Assembly (NCBI GenBank): GCA_044221335.1
Contig: JBGAPI010000002.1
Location: forward strand, 62,001-126,000
Length of the DNA stretch: 64,000 bases
DNA from: JBGAPI01 sp044221335
GTDB lineage: Bacteria > Pseudomonadota > Gammaproteobacteria > Xanthomonadales > Ahniellaceae
Reading direction: 5' to 3'
Shown: positions 17,160-25,525 of the stretch, piece after piece
Layout: each line of letters opens with the position of its first letter
Numbering within the stretch: the stretch's first letter is position 1
The notes under the pieces: model-generated
Database searches by the model: none
What the model saw: the letters and a program-made list of their open reading frames with translations, nothing else
Told to the model about the DNA's origin: nothing
Made by a program: the position numbers and the translations under genes

Positions 17160-18640
17160 GCACCCTCGCCCCGCAGGGCTGGGAGGCCGTGATCGGCCTC
17201 GAGATCCACGTCCAGCTCGCCACCCGCTCGAAGATCTTCTCCGGCAGCGCGACCGCATACGGCGCCGAGCCCAATGCACAGGCCAGCGCCGTCGACCTCG
17301 GCCTGCCTGGCACCCTGCCGGTGATGAACGGCGAAGCGCAGCGGATGGCGCTGGCCTTCGGCCTCGCGATCGGCGCCGAGATCGCACCGCGCTCGGTGTT
17401 CGCCCGCAAGAACTACTTCTATCCGGACCTGCCGAAGGGCTACCAGATCAGCCAGTACGAGCTGCCGGTGGTCGGCCGCGGCGTGCTGCCGGTGCGGCTC
17501 GCGGACGGCCGCGAGATCGCGGTGCCGATCGAGCGCGCGCATCTCGAAGAGGACGCCGGCAAGAGCGTCCACGACGCCTTCCACGGCTCCACCGGCATCG
17601 ACCTCAACCGCGCCGGCACGCCGCTGATCGAAGTCGTGTCGGCGCCGGCGATGCACAGCGCCGCCGAGGCGGTCGCCTACATGCGCGCCGTGCATCGGCT
17701 CGTCACCTGGCTCGGGATCTGCGACGGCAACCTGCAGGAAGGCTCGTTCCGCTGCGACGCCAACGTCTCGGTGCGACCGCGCGGCGAGACCGCGCTCGGC
17801 ACCCGGGCCGAGATCAAGAACGTCAACTCCTTCCGCTTCGTCGAGAAGGCGATCGCCTACGAGATCGAGCGCCAGATCCGCGAGCGCGAGGCCGGCCGCG
17901 CGATCGTCCAGGAGACCCGCCTGTACGACGAGACCCGCGACGCCACCCGCAGCATGCGCAGCAAGGAATCGGCGCACGACTACCGCTATTTCCCGGATCC
18001 CGACCTCCCGCCGATGATCATCGATTCGGCACTGCTGGACGCCGTTCGCGCCAGCCTGCCGGAACTGCCGGAACCGCGCCGCCGCCGCTACCTCGACGTG
18101 CTGGGCCTGCCGGCGGTCGACGCCGAGGCACTGACCGCCGAGCGCGCCAGCTCGGACTTCTTCGAGGCGGTGCTGGCCGAGACCGGCCCGGCGCAGGCCA
18201 AGCTCGCCGCCAACTGGGTGCTGGGAGAATGGGCGACGCGGATGCACGAGCGGGCGACGGCGGCGGACGCCGGCGACGCGGCGCCGGTCGATCTCGCGGC
18301 CAGCCCGGTCGCGGCGCGGCAGCTCGCGTTGCTGATCCGCCGGGTCACCGACGGCACCCTGTCGTCGACCGCCGCGAAGGCGGTGTTCGGCGGGCTGTGG
18401 ACGGGCGAGGGCGAGGTCGACGCGATCATCGCCACCCGCGGTCTGGCCCAGGTCAACGACGACGGCGCGCTCGGTGCCGCGATCGACCAGGTGCTGGCCG
18501 CGAGCCCGACCCAGGTCGGGCAGTTCCGGGCCGGCGACGAGAAGGTCTTCGGCTGGCTGGTCGGCCAGGTGATGCGTGCGATGCGGGGCAAGGCCAATCC
18601 GCAACGGCTGAACGAGTTGTTGAGGGAGAAGCTGGCCTAG
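17156..18640 (+). CDS. gatB: aspartyl/glutamyl-tRNA amidotransferase subunit B
   Basis: A 494-residue protein with the GatB signature WEAVIGLEIHVQL at the N-terminus, FARKNYFYPDLPKGYQISQYE, SFRCDANVS and the C-terminal YqeY-like tail ending NPQRLNELLREKL. It phosphorylates the misacylated tRNA and transfers ammonia from GatA. Start ATG 17156 overlaps the gatA stop. Its stop TAG is the head of a REP-like hairpin. Confidence 0.96.
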   Translation: MSTLAPQGWEAVIGLEIHVQLATRSKIFSGSATAYGAEPNAQASAVDLGLPGTLPVMNGEAQRMALAFGLAIGAEIAPRSVFARKNYFYPDLPKGYQISQYELPVVGRGVLPVRLADGREIAVPIERAHLEEDAGKSVHDAFHGSTGIDLNRAGTPLIEVVSAPAMHSAAEAVAYMRAVHRLVTWLGICDGNLQEGSFRCDANVSVRPRGETALGTRAEIKNVNSFRFVEKAIAYEIERQIREREAGRAIVQETRLYDETRDATRSMRSKESAHDYRYFPDPDLPPMIIDSALLDAVRASLPELPEPRRRRYLDVLGLPAVDAEALTAERASSDFFEAVLAETGPAQAKLAANWVLGEWATRMHERATAADAGDAAPVDLAASPVAARQLALLIRRVTDGTLSSTAAKAVFGGLWTGEGEVDAIIATRGLAQVNDDGALGAAIDQVLAASPTQVGQFRAGDEKVFGWLVGQVMRAMRGKANPQRLNELLREKLA

Positions 18641-18659
18641 GGTGCGCCCCGGGCGCACC
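18638..18659 (+). repeat. TAG-headed REP-like hairpin after gatB
   Basis: The gatB stop codon TAG runs into GGTGCGCC-CCG-GGCGCACC, a perfect eight-base stem almost identical to the one at 5584-5605. No T-run follows. Confidence 0.55.
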
Positions 18660-18895
18660 GGCCGTACCCCCTCCGATGCGATGGCGCCGGAAGCGTGGAG
18701 GCGTCGTTCGACGTCAAGGAGGCACCACGAGCTTCGACCATCGCGGGCCAAGACCATTTCGCGCCGGAGCCCCGGGGGACAGGGGCCGCCTTCTTGCCGA
18801 AGGGCGGGTCCTGCCCGCCATCGCGAAACCACTCGGTTCGGCGGGCAGGGCCCGCCGTAGGCATTCCGACCCGCCGTCGGCGGGCCGACTCCCGA
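18660..18895. repeat. GC-rich intergenic region with several inverted repeats
   Basis: The convergent gap between gatB and the small membrane protein holds repeated GGCGGG/CCCGCC blocks, for example GGCGGGTCCTGCCCGCC and GGCGGGCAGGGCCCGCC followed by GTAGG. They look like degenerate REP elements. I see no gene. Confidence 0.4.
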
Positions 18896-19225
18896 TCAAG
18901 CCTTCTTCTGGCTCAGCTTGTGGAAGCCCAGCATCCCGACGCCACCGGCGGCCAGCAGCAGGCCCCAGGTCAGCGGGCGGTCGCCGTTGAGATTCAGCGC
19001 GTCGATGACGGTGAAGGTCACGCCGATGCCGACCAGCACGATGCCCCACTTCAGCGCGGACAGGCGGCGCGACTCCTGGTCGGCGGCGAGCATCGCTCGG
19101 ATCAGGTCCTCGCTGGCATGGGTCTCGGCCAGCCGGCGCCGGAGCCGCGCGTCGACGATGTAGACGATCGAGTAGGTGACGCAGATCAGGAACACGATCG
19201 GGATCATTACGGCAATGGTTTCCAT
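18896..19225 (-). CDS. small two- or three-helix membrane protein, DUF6249-like
   Basis: A 109-residue protein with hydrophobic helices at about residues 5-22, 58-76 and 84-100 around a basic/acidic linker (DARLRRRLAETHASEDLIRAMLAADQE). AGGAG precedes the start by seven bases. It resembles the DUF6249 family often found beside a sigma factor and membrane partner in Xanthomonad-type genomes, which is the arrangement here (divergent from the gene at 19562). A role in the same envelope response is inferred from position only. Confidence 0.6.
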   Translation of the reverse strand: METIAVMIPIVFLICVTYSIVYIVDARLRRRLAETHASEDLIRAMLAADQESRRLSALKWGIVLVGIGVTFTVIDALNLNGDRPLTWGLLLAAGGVGMLGFHKLSQKKA

Positions 19226-19561
19226 CAGATTCTCCTGCGGGGATCGGGACGACCCCGTTGCGGAAGATGGAGACGGCGACCCGGCCCGAGGTTGCAGCGT
19301 GACCTTCGACAGGGCCGACGGGCGGCCGGAAATCACCCCGAACCCGTCATTGCGAGCGCCGCGACGCAATCCAGCGCCCTCGCTTTTCGGTCCGTCGGAG
19401 CAAGAGCCAAGGCGCTGGGTTGCTTCGTCGTCGCTGCGCTCCTCCTCGCAATGACGGGGCTTTCCCGGTTCCCTGATCCCCCGTTCCCGGCGCTCCGTTC
19501 TCTGCGCCCACCCCCGAGCGACCCCTGCAACCTTTTCCCTGGGAGTAGTCTCCAACGCGCC
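19226..19561. other. divergent intergenic region containing repeat copy B
   Basis: Separates the small membrane protein from the second ECF sigma gene. Its centre is repeat copy B (19345-19456); the flanks must hold both promoters. No gene is seen. Confidence 0.5.
19345..19456. repeat. 112-bp palindromic repeat, copy B
   Basis: Same termini CGTCATTGCGAG/CTCGCAATGACG and same subterminal CAATCCAGCGCC and GCTGGGTTGCTTCGTCGTC blocks as copy A; the central 35 bases differ. It is exactly as long as copy A. Confidence 0.8.
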
Positions 19562-20125
19562 ATGAACGACGACGCCGACCTGGTCCGGGACGTCCTCGCA
19601 GGTCGCGTCGGGGCCTTCGAGCGCCTGGTCGTGCGCCATCAGCGGCTGGTCTGGCACCTGATCGTGAGGATGGTGCGGCAGCCCGATGACGCCGACGAGC
19701 TGTCCCAGGAGGTGTTCCTGCTGGTGCACCGCAAGCTGGAACAGTTCCGATCGGAGTCCTCGCTGTCGACCTGGATCGGGCAGATCGCCTGGTCCGTCGC
19801 CACCCGCTTCCTGCAGAAGAAGCGGCTGCCGATCAGCGAGGCGATCGACGACGAAGGCGACAGCCTCCTCGACCGGGTCAGCGACGACTTCGACCTGGCC
19901 GAGGCATTCTCCGACGGGGAACTGATGGGTCACGTCGGACGTCTGATCGATGCCCTGCCGGCGGCGCAGCGCACCGTGCTGTCCCTGTTCCACCTCGAGG
20001 ATGTGCCGCTGGAAGAGATCGCCGCGATGACCGGGATGCCGGTCGGAACGGTGAAGAGCCATCTGTTCCGCGCCCGTGCGAAACTGCGCGCGGGCGTGGA
20101 GCAGCTCGCCGGAGTCCCCGCATGA
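19562..20125 (+). CDS. ECF/RpoE-type RNA polymerase sigma factor
   Basis: A 187-residue sigma factor with region 2 segments FERLVVRHQRLVWHLIVRMVRQPDDADELSQEVFLLVHRKL and STWIGQIAWSVATRFLQKKR, and region 4 AAQRTVLSLFHLEDVPLEEIAAMTGMPVGTVKSHLFRARAKL. The DADELSQE acidic motif is intact. The next gene starts inside its stop codon (ATGA), so a coupled regulator is likely. Confidence 0.9.
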   Translation: MNDDADLVRDVLAGRVGAFERLVVRHQRLVWHLIVRMVRQPDDADELSQEVFLLVHRKLEQFRSESSLSTWIGQIAWSVATRFLQKKRLPISEAIDDEGDSLLDRVSDDFDLAEAFSDGELMGHVGRLIDALPAAQRTVLSLFHLEDVPLEEIAAMTGMPVGTVKSHLFRARAKLRAGVEQLAGVPA

Positions 20126-20544
20126 ATACGAAGACCGACCGCCTCGAAGCCGAACGCGCCGCGCAGGACGCCGCTCTCACCGCGTCCGCCGACGCCCCGC
20201 TCGCCCAGCGCAACTACCAGGCGCTGTACGGCGCGCTCGATCGCCTGGGCGTGCCGGCGCTGCCGGCCGACTTCGCGAAGCGGGTGGTGTCCCGGATCGC
20301 CGATCTCGACGAGCAGGCCGGCGTCGAACGCTGGCTGCTGCGCACCCTCGGCATCGCGCTCGGCGTCGGGGTACTGCTGTTCGCCGGCGGCGCGATCGCC
20401 GACACCGTCGGCCAGCTCTCCACCGCGCTGCGCTCGACCAGCGCCGCGGTGCCCTGGGGCATGCTCACCGCCACCGCCGCCACGCTCGGCGCCGCCGCCG
20501 GCCTCGACGGTTTCCTCTCGTCCGAGCGCAAGCCCACGGCCTAG
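20122..20544 (+). CDS. membrane protein, probable regulator of the preceding sigma factor
   Basis: A 140-residue protein with a soluble N-terminal half (residues 1-70) and two hydrophobic segments near 75-95 and 108-128. The start overlaps the sigma-factor stop by four bases. Size, topology and position fit an anti-sigma factor, but no zinc motif or RseA-like signature is visible, so this remains an inference from context. Confidence 0.5.
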   Translation: MNTKTDRLEAERAAQDAALTASADAPLAQRNYQALYGALDRLGVPALPADFAKRVVSRIADLDEQAGVERWLLRTLGIALGVGVLLFAGGAIADTVGQLSTALRSTSAAVPWGMLTATAATLGAAAGLDGFLSSERKPTA

Positions 20545-20767
20545 ACGGCCGTCGAACGGCGGCGGACCCGGCTTCATTTCCGCGGACGGCCAGCGTGTGT
20601 CGCCAGGGTTTCGCCGCCGGCGCCCTCGCGGCGGTCGCGACGGGGATGGGACGGGAAGCTCGGGTCGCCCCTGCATCCGGGCTGCCGGAACCCGACGCGA
20701 CGGCTCGCGCAGTCGCCAAGGCGCCTGCCCCCTCACTAGAATTTCCCGCTTGCCTCCGGAGAATTCC

Positions 20768-21172
20768 ATGCTCAACCGTCGCGTCTTCCTGTTCCTGCTG
20801 CCCCTGTTCCTGCTGCTGACGGCCGGTGCGCGCATCGTCCCGCTGGAAGATCCGGCGCCGGTGCCGGTCCCCGCCGGGCTCGGCGCGGACAAGGAGCTCG
20901 CCGCGATCAAGTCGGCGCTGCTCGCGCAGAAGTGGACGATCACCGGCGAGGCGCCGGGCCGGGTCGACGCGACCCTGTTCATCCGCTCCCACACGGTCAA
21001 GGTCGTGCTGAACTACGACGACAAGCAGGTGCGCCTGACCTACGTCTCCAGCGACAACCTGAAGTACAAGGAAGAGCGTGGCCGTCGGATGATCCACCAC
21101 AACTACGGCATCTGGGTCCGCGACCTCACCTCCGCGATCGGCAGCCTGATGCAGTCCGCGACGCTGAAGTAG
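20768..21172 (+). CDS. small secreted or inner-membrane-anchored protein, function unknown
   Basis: A 134-residue protein with a strongly hydrophobic N-terminus (residues 6-22) and a periplasmic domain of about 100 residues rich in beta-forming sequence (WTITGEAPGRVDATLFIRSHTVKVVLNYDDKQVRLTYVSSDNL is split over residues 57-99). GGAG stands eight bases before the ATG and a TAGAAT -10-like box lies just upstream. It precedes the pigment cluster by 19 bp and may be its first gene or an unrelated neighbour. Confidence 0.6.
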   Translation: MLNRRVFLFLLPLFLLLTAGARIVPLEDPAPVPVPAGLGADKELAAIKSALLAQKWTITGEAPGRVDATLFIRSHTVKVVLNYDDKQVRLTYVSSDNLKYKEERGRRMIHHNYGIWVRDLTSAIGSLMQSATLK

Positions 21173-21191
21173 CCAGCGTCTTCCCGCCCGG

Positions 21192-21926
21192 GTGCGCTTC
21201 TCCGTTTCCCAACTCGCCGCCTGGGCTCCGGGCCTCTCCGGCCTCGACGACTGGCGCCGCTGGTTCGCCGCGCCGACCGCGCTGGATCCGGCGGCGCAGC
21301 CGCCGGTGGCGTGGCTGGCGCCGATGCAGCGCCGCCGCCTGGCGCCGCTGGGGCGGGCAGCGCTCGAGGTTGCCCACGCGGCGCGCGGCGGGACGACGGA
21401 GCGGCCGCAAGTGTGGGTGTCGCGCTATGGCGACCTCGACCTCTCCGCACAGCTGCTCGACACGCTGGCCGCCGGCGAGCCGCTGTCGCCGACCCAGTTC
21501 AGCCATTCGGTGCACAACGCCATCGGCGCGCAATTCGCGATCGCGCGCGGCGACCGGGGCGACGCCACCGCGCTCGCCGCCGGTGCCGAGGGCCTCGGCC
21601 ACGCCGTGATCGAGGCGCTGGGCCTCATCGCCGACGGCGCCGAGGAGGTGCTCCTGGTGAGCTTCGAGGCGCCGCTGCCGGCGGCCTACGCCGGGCTCGC
21701 CGTGTCGGCTGCGTTTCCGCGGGCGTTCGCCTTTTGCCTCCGCGGCGCCGGTGCCGGCGAGTTCGACGTCGACCTCGAACTCGACGACGGCGTCGCCGGG
21801 AGCGCCGATCCGGACTGGCCCGAGGATCTCGCCGTCCTGCGCTTCCTCACCGACCCGACGCGCCGCCTCGACCTCCCCTCCCCCGGCCGGACCTGGCGCT
21901 GGAGCCACGGCCGTGGCCTGGCTTGA
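21192..21926 (+). CDS. aryl-polyene cluster: ketosynthase-like chain-length-factor protein
   Basis: A 244-residue protein from a GTG start that corresponds to the N-terminal half of a beta-ketoacyl synthase (Ketoacyl-synt_2 type). It has the YGDLDLSAQLLDTLAAGEPLSPTQFSHSVHN segment but no active-site Cys-Ser-Ser, so it is expected to act as a non-condensing partner of a true ketosynthase rather than as an enzyme. It opens the cluster, and the next gene overlaps it by 14 bp. Confidence 0.75.
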   Translation: MRFSVSQLAAWAPGLSGLDDWRRWFAAPTALDPAAQPPVAWLAPMQRRRLAPLGRAALEVAHAARGGTTERPQVWVSRYGDLDLSAQLLDTLAAGEPLSPTQFSHSVHNAIGAQFAIARGDRGDATALAAGAEGLGHAVIEALGLIADGAEEVLLVSFEAPLPAAYAGLAVSAAFPRAFAFCLRGAGAGEFDVDLELDDGVAGSADPDWPEDLAVLRFLTDPTRRLDLPSPGRTWRWSHGRGLA

Positions 21927-22746
21927 CCGCCCCTGGCGGATCGCCGCCACCGGCCTGTCCTTCGTGACCTTCGGCCTCGGCGGCCTCGTGCTGTGGGCCT
22001 TCTACTTCCCCGGGCTGCGCCTGACCGAACGCGATCCGGCGCGCCGCACCGCCCGCGCCCGGGCGATGGTCAGTGCCGCGTTCGGCGCTTTCATCCGCTT
22101 CATGCGCGCGGTCGGGGTGCTGAGCTTCGAGATCGAGGGCGCCGAGCGGCTGCAGCGCCGCGGCCTGTTGATCCTCGCCAACCACCCGACCCTGATCGAC
22201 GTCGTGTTCCTGGTCTCGCTGGTGCCCGACGCGGTCTGCATCGTGAAGCCCTCGGTGCCGCGCAACCCGTTCATGCGCGGTCCGGCGCTGGCCACCGCGT
22301 ACCTGTCCAACGACGACGGCGCCGGCCTGGTCGACGACTGCATCGCGGCGCTCGAGCGCGGCGAGAACCTGATCGTGTTTCCCGAGGGCACCCGCACGCC
22401 GATCGACGGACGCGGCAGGATGCGCCGCGGCGCCGCCAACATCGCGGTGCGCGGCCGTCGCGACATCACGCCGGTGACCATCTCCTGCGTGCCGATCGGC
22501 CTGTCCAAGAGCCAGGCCTGGTGGCAGGTCCCGCCCCGGCCGATGTGCTTTAGAATCCGCGTCCGCGACGATCTGGCCATCGCCCCGTTCCTCACCGGGG
22601 CCCACGGCGACGCCCGTGCCGCCCGCGAACTCACCGAATACCTCGAAAACTATTTTGCGGAGCAGAGCACCGATGGACGCGTTGGTCGCGGAACTGAAGA
22701 CGATCCTGATCGAGTCGCTGAATCTCGAGGACATCCGCCCGGATGA
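21913..22746 (+). CDS. aryl-polyene cluster: PlsC-type 1-acylglycerol-phosphate acyltransferase homologue
   Basis: A 277-residue protein starting at GTG 21913. One membrane helix near residues 8-30 precedes the LPLAT domain with the catalytic H-x4-D (NHPTLID) and the FPEGTRT motif. In pigment clusters such enzymes are thought to attach the polyene to a lipid. Its 3' end runs 74 bases into the ACP gene, an unusually long overlap that makes the last 25 residues (Arg/Asp/Gly-rich) suspicious; a shift or a true overlap cannot be told apart here. Confidence 0.8.
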   Translation: MAWLDRPWRIAATGLSFVTFGLGGLVLWAFYFPGLRLTERDPARRTARARAMVSAAFGAFIRFMRAVGVLSFEIEGAERLQRRGLLILANHPTLIDVVFLVSLVPDAVCIVKPSVPRNPFMRGPALATAYLSNDDGAGLVDDCIAALERGENLIVFPEGTRTPIDGRGRMRRGAANIAVRGRRDITPVTISCVPIGLSKSQAWWQVPPRPMCFRIRVRDDLAIAPFLTGAHGDARAARELTEYLENYFAEQSTDGRVGRGTEDDPDRVAESRGHPPG

Positions 22747-22933
22747 CATCGATCCGGCGGCGGCGCTGTTCGTCGAGGGCCTGGGCCTCGATTCGATCGA
22801 CGCGCTGGAGCTGGGGCTCGCGCTGCAGAAGCGCTACGGCGTGACGATGCCGGCCGACCCGGCCCAGGCGCGTGCCCACTTCGCCAGCCTCGACGCGCTG
22901 GCGGCATTCGTCGCGGCGGAGCGAAAGCGTTAA
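22673..22933 (+). CDS. aryl-polyene cluster: acyl carrier protein 1
   Basis: An 86-residue type II ACP with the phosphopantetheine attachment motif GLDSIDALEL, Ser near residue 41. The helical layout (LKTILIESLNL, then IDPAAALFVEGLGLDSID) is standard. It begins inside the preceding acyltransferase frame. One of two ACPs in the cluster, which would carry starter and growing chain. Confidence 0.9.
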   Translation: MDALVAELKTILIESLNLEDIRPDDIDPAAALFVEGLGLDSIDALELGLALQKRYGVTMPADPAQARAHFASLDALAAFVAAERKR

Positions 22934-22985
22934 GATTGCAGGTCGTACAGGCTCCGGAGGGGCCTTTCCACCTCCGAGCGTCGCC

Positions 22986-23237
22986 ATGACCAAAGACCAG
23001 ATCCTCGAAAAGCTGCGCGCCATCATGGCGGACACCTTCGGCACCGACCCGGCGCGGCTGACGCCCGAGGCGCGGCTGTACGAAGACCTCGACATCGACA
23101 GCATCGACGCGGTCGATCTGATCGTGCGGCTGAAGCCGCTGGTCGGCCGGCGCCTGCAGCCGGACGCCTTCAAGTCGGTCCGCACCGTGCAGGACGTGGT
23201 CGACGCGTTGCACGCGGTCGCCCAGTCCGACGGCTGA
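22986..23237 (+). CDS. aryl-polyene cluster: acyl carrier protein 2
   Basis: An 83-residue ACP with the motif DIDSIDAVDLIVRLK (attachment Ser near residue 39). Short gap of 52 bp after ACP 1. Two divergent ACPs are usual in aryl-polyene clusters, where one may receive the aromatic starter and the other the elongating chain; which does which cannot be read from sequence. Confidence 0.9.
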   Translation: MTKDQILEKLRAIMADTFGTDPARLTPEARLYEDLDIDSIDAVDLIVRLKPLVGRRLQPDAFKSVRTVQDVVDALHAVAQSDG

Positions 23238-23258
23238 GCCCGCCGGTCGTCGGCGCCG

Positions 23259-23819
23259 GTGCGCGTCCTCAACCTCCTGTTCGGCGCGATCGTCGTCGCC
23301 TGGCCGTTCGTGCTCTACACGCTGATGGGTCGCGTCGACCTGGCGTGGATCGCCGGACTGCTGGCGGCGCTGGCGATCGTCCGCGCCCTGCTCGCGCGGA
23401 CCCGGCTCTGGAGCGTGATCGCGGTGCTGACCTGCGGACTTGCCGGCATCGCCGCGCTCGGCGACCACGCGCTGCCGCTGAAGCTCTACCCGGTGCTGGT
23501 CAACGCGGCGCTGCTCACCGTGTTCGGCCTGAGTCTCGTGCATCCGCCGACGGCGATCGAGCGGCTGGCCCGCCTCGGCGACCCGAACCTGCCGCCGGAA
23601 GCCGTCCGCTACACCCGCCGCGTGACCCAGGTCTGGTGCGCCTTCTTCGTCCTCAACGGCGGTCTTGCCGCGGCGACGGCGCTGTGGGCGAGCGACGCGC
23701 TGTGGACCCTGTACAACGGCCTCATCGCCTATCTGCTGATCGGCCTGCTGTTTGCCGGCGAGTGGCTGGTGCGACGGCGGGTGATGGCGCGCGACCGCGC
23801 GGCGGCGGGCACGCCGTGA
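23259..23819 (+). CDS. aryl-polyene cluster: COG4648-type membrane protein
   Basis: A 186-residue protein from GTG with about five hydrophobic helices and a conserved-looking cytoplasmic loop PPTAIERLARLGDPNLPPEAVRYTRRVT near residues 97-123. It matches the small membrane protein typical of these clusters, of unknown function. Its stop codon overlaps the ligase start (GTGA). Confidence 0.75.
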   Translation: MRVLNLLFGAIVVAWPFVLYTLMGRVDLAWIAGLLAALAIVRALLARTRLWSVIAVLTCGLAGIAALGDHALPLKLYPVLVNAALLTVFGLSLVHPPTAIERLARLGDPNLPPEAVRYTRRVTQVWCAFFVLNGGLAAATALWASDALWTLYNGLIAYLLIGLLFAGEWLVRRRVMARDRAAAGTP

Positions 23820-25525
23820 ACGCGCCGCGCCCCATCGCCGAGCTGATCGCCGGGCGCGTCCCGGCGGCCCGCATCGGCCACGACGGCAGCGGCTGGCTGG
23901 AGGCCTCGCACCTCGCCGGGCTCGTCGACCGCTGGCACGCGGCGTTCGCCGCGATCGACGCGCCCCGCGTCGCGCTGTATTTCAGCGGCGGCGACGAATA
24001 CCTCCGCCTCGCCGCGGCGCTGCTCGGCGCCTGGCGCGCCGGCAAGACCGTCTGCCTGCTGCCGGATGGGATCCCGGCCAGTCTCGCGGCCCTGCGCGAG
24101 CGATTCGGGGGGGAGGCCGGCGTGGCCTGCGCCGGCGATCTCCCGGCCGCGCTGCGGCCGTTGCCGCCGATCGATGCAGCAGCGCTGCCGGCGGCGCCGC
24201 TGCCGCAGCCGGCGCTGCTGCTGTTCACCTCCGGCAGCAGCGGCGCGCCGGTCGCGATCGAGAAGGCCTTCGCCCAGCTCGACGCCGAGATCGCCGTGCT
24301 GTCCGCGTGCTGGGATCGCCCGGAAAGCACCGGAGCGCTGGTCCATGCCACCGTCTCCGCGCAGCACTTCTACGGCCTGCTGTTCGTGCTGCTGTGGCCG
24401 CTGGCCGGTGGCCGGCCCTTCCGGACGGCGCGCCTCGGGATGCCCGCGGAATTGGCGACTCGTCTGGGCGAGCGCGCCAGCGTGCTGGTCAGCAGCCCGG
24501 CCCACCTCGCGCGGCTGCCCGAACACCCGGCCTGGGCGCAGGCGGCGAGCCGGCTGGTCGCGGTGTACTCGTCCGGCGGACCGCTGCCGGCCGCGGCGGT
24601 TCCCGACGTCGTCCGACTGCTCGGCCGACCGGCGACCGAGGTCTACGGCAGTACCGAGACCGGCGGCATCGCGTGGCGCGAGCGGCATCGGGAAGACGAC
24701 GCGGTCGACTGGACGCCCTTTCCGAACGTCCGGATCGCGATCGCCGACGGAGTCCTGCGGGTGACGTCGACGCAGGCCGGGGAACCGGACGGCTATCTCA
24801 CCGCCGACCGCGCCGATCTCACCGCCAGCGGCTTCGTCCTGAACGGCCGGGCCGACCGCATCGTCAAGCTCGAGGAGCAGCGGATATCGCTCGATGCGGT
24901 CGAGCGCGCTCTGCTCGCCGATCCGCACGTCGCCGGCGCCCGCGTGCTGGTCGTCGAAGGTGCCCGCCGGCAGCTCGGCGCGGTGCTGGTGCCGAGCGAT
25001 GCCGGCTGGCTGCTGCACGACCGCGACGGTCCGGCCGCGCTGAGTCATCGCCTGCGCGACGTCCTGGCGACCTCACTGTCGTCGAACGCCATTCCGCGCC
25101 TCTGGCGCTGTCTGCCGGCCCTGCCGGTCAACCGCCAGGGCAAGACCCCGATGGCGCTGCTGGCGCGCCTGTTCGATCCGCGCCGACCGCCGTCCGTGCT
25201 GCTCGAACGCGAGCTCGGCAAGGCGCGGATCCGCCTCATGGTCGACGCCCGCCTGCCGTTCTTCGACGGCCACTTCCCCGGACAGCCGATCGTGCCCGGT
25301 GTCGCACAGCTCGAATGGGTGATGCGCTACGCCCAGGAGCTGTTCGATCCCGAACTCGCCTTCGCCGGCATCGACGGGCTGAAGTTCCAGCGCACGATCG
25401 AACCCGGCGCGGTGATCGACCTCGTGCTCGACTGGGAACGCGCGGCCTCCCGGTTGCGCTTCGAACTGGTGTCCGCGGTCGGCGTGCACGCCGGTGGTCG
25501 CGTACGCCTGGAGGCCGGTGCATGA
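23816..25525 (+). CDS. aryl-polyene cluster: acyl-AMP ligase fused to a hot-dog dehydratase
   Basis: A 569-residue two-domain protein. Residues about 1-450 are an adenylate-forming enzyme with LLLFTSGSSGAPVAIEK (P-loop), VYGSTETGGIAWR, DGYLTADRADL and the C-terminal lysine segment VNRQGKTPM. Residues about 461-569 are a FabZ/FabA-like hot-dog domain with FFDGHFPGQPIVPGV, the catalytic His near 486. The ligase would activate the aryl starter and load it on an ACP; the second domain would dehydrate 3-hydroxyacyl-ACP. The two activities are on separate proteins in several described clusters. The frame is continuous with no sign of a shift. Confidence 0.85.
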   Translation: MNAPRPIAELIAGRVPAARIGHDGSGWLEASHLAGLVDRWHAAFAAIDAPRVALYFSGGDEYLRLAAALLGAWRAGKTVCLLPDGIPASLAALRERFGGEAGVACAGDLPAALRPLPPIDAAALPAAPLPQPALLLFTSGSSGAPVAIEKAFAQLDAEIAVLSACWDRPESTGALVHATVSAQHFYGLLFVLLWPLAGGRPFRTARLGMPAELATRLGERASVLVSSPAHLARLPEHPAWAQAASRLVAVYSSGGPLPAAAVPDVVRLLGRPATEVYGSTETGGIAWRERHREDDAVDWTPFPNVRIAIADGVLRVTSTQAGEPDGYLTADRADLTASGFVLNGRADRIVKLEEQRISLDAVERALLADPHVAGARVLVVEGARRQLGAVLVPSDAGWLLHDRDGPAALSHRLRDVLATSLSSNAIPRLWRCLPALPVNRQGKTPMALLARLFDPRRPPSVLLERELGKARIRLMVDARLPFFDGHFPGQPIVPGVAQLEWVMRYAQELFDPELAFAGIDGLKFQRTIEPGAVIDLVLDWERAASRLRFELVSAVGVHAGGRVRLEAGA

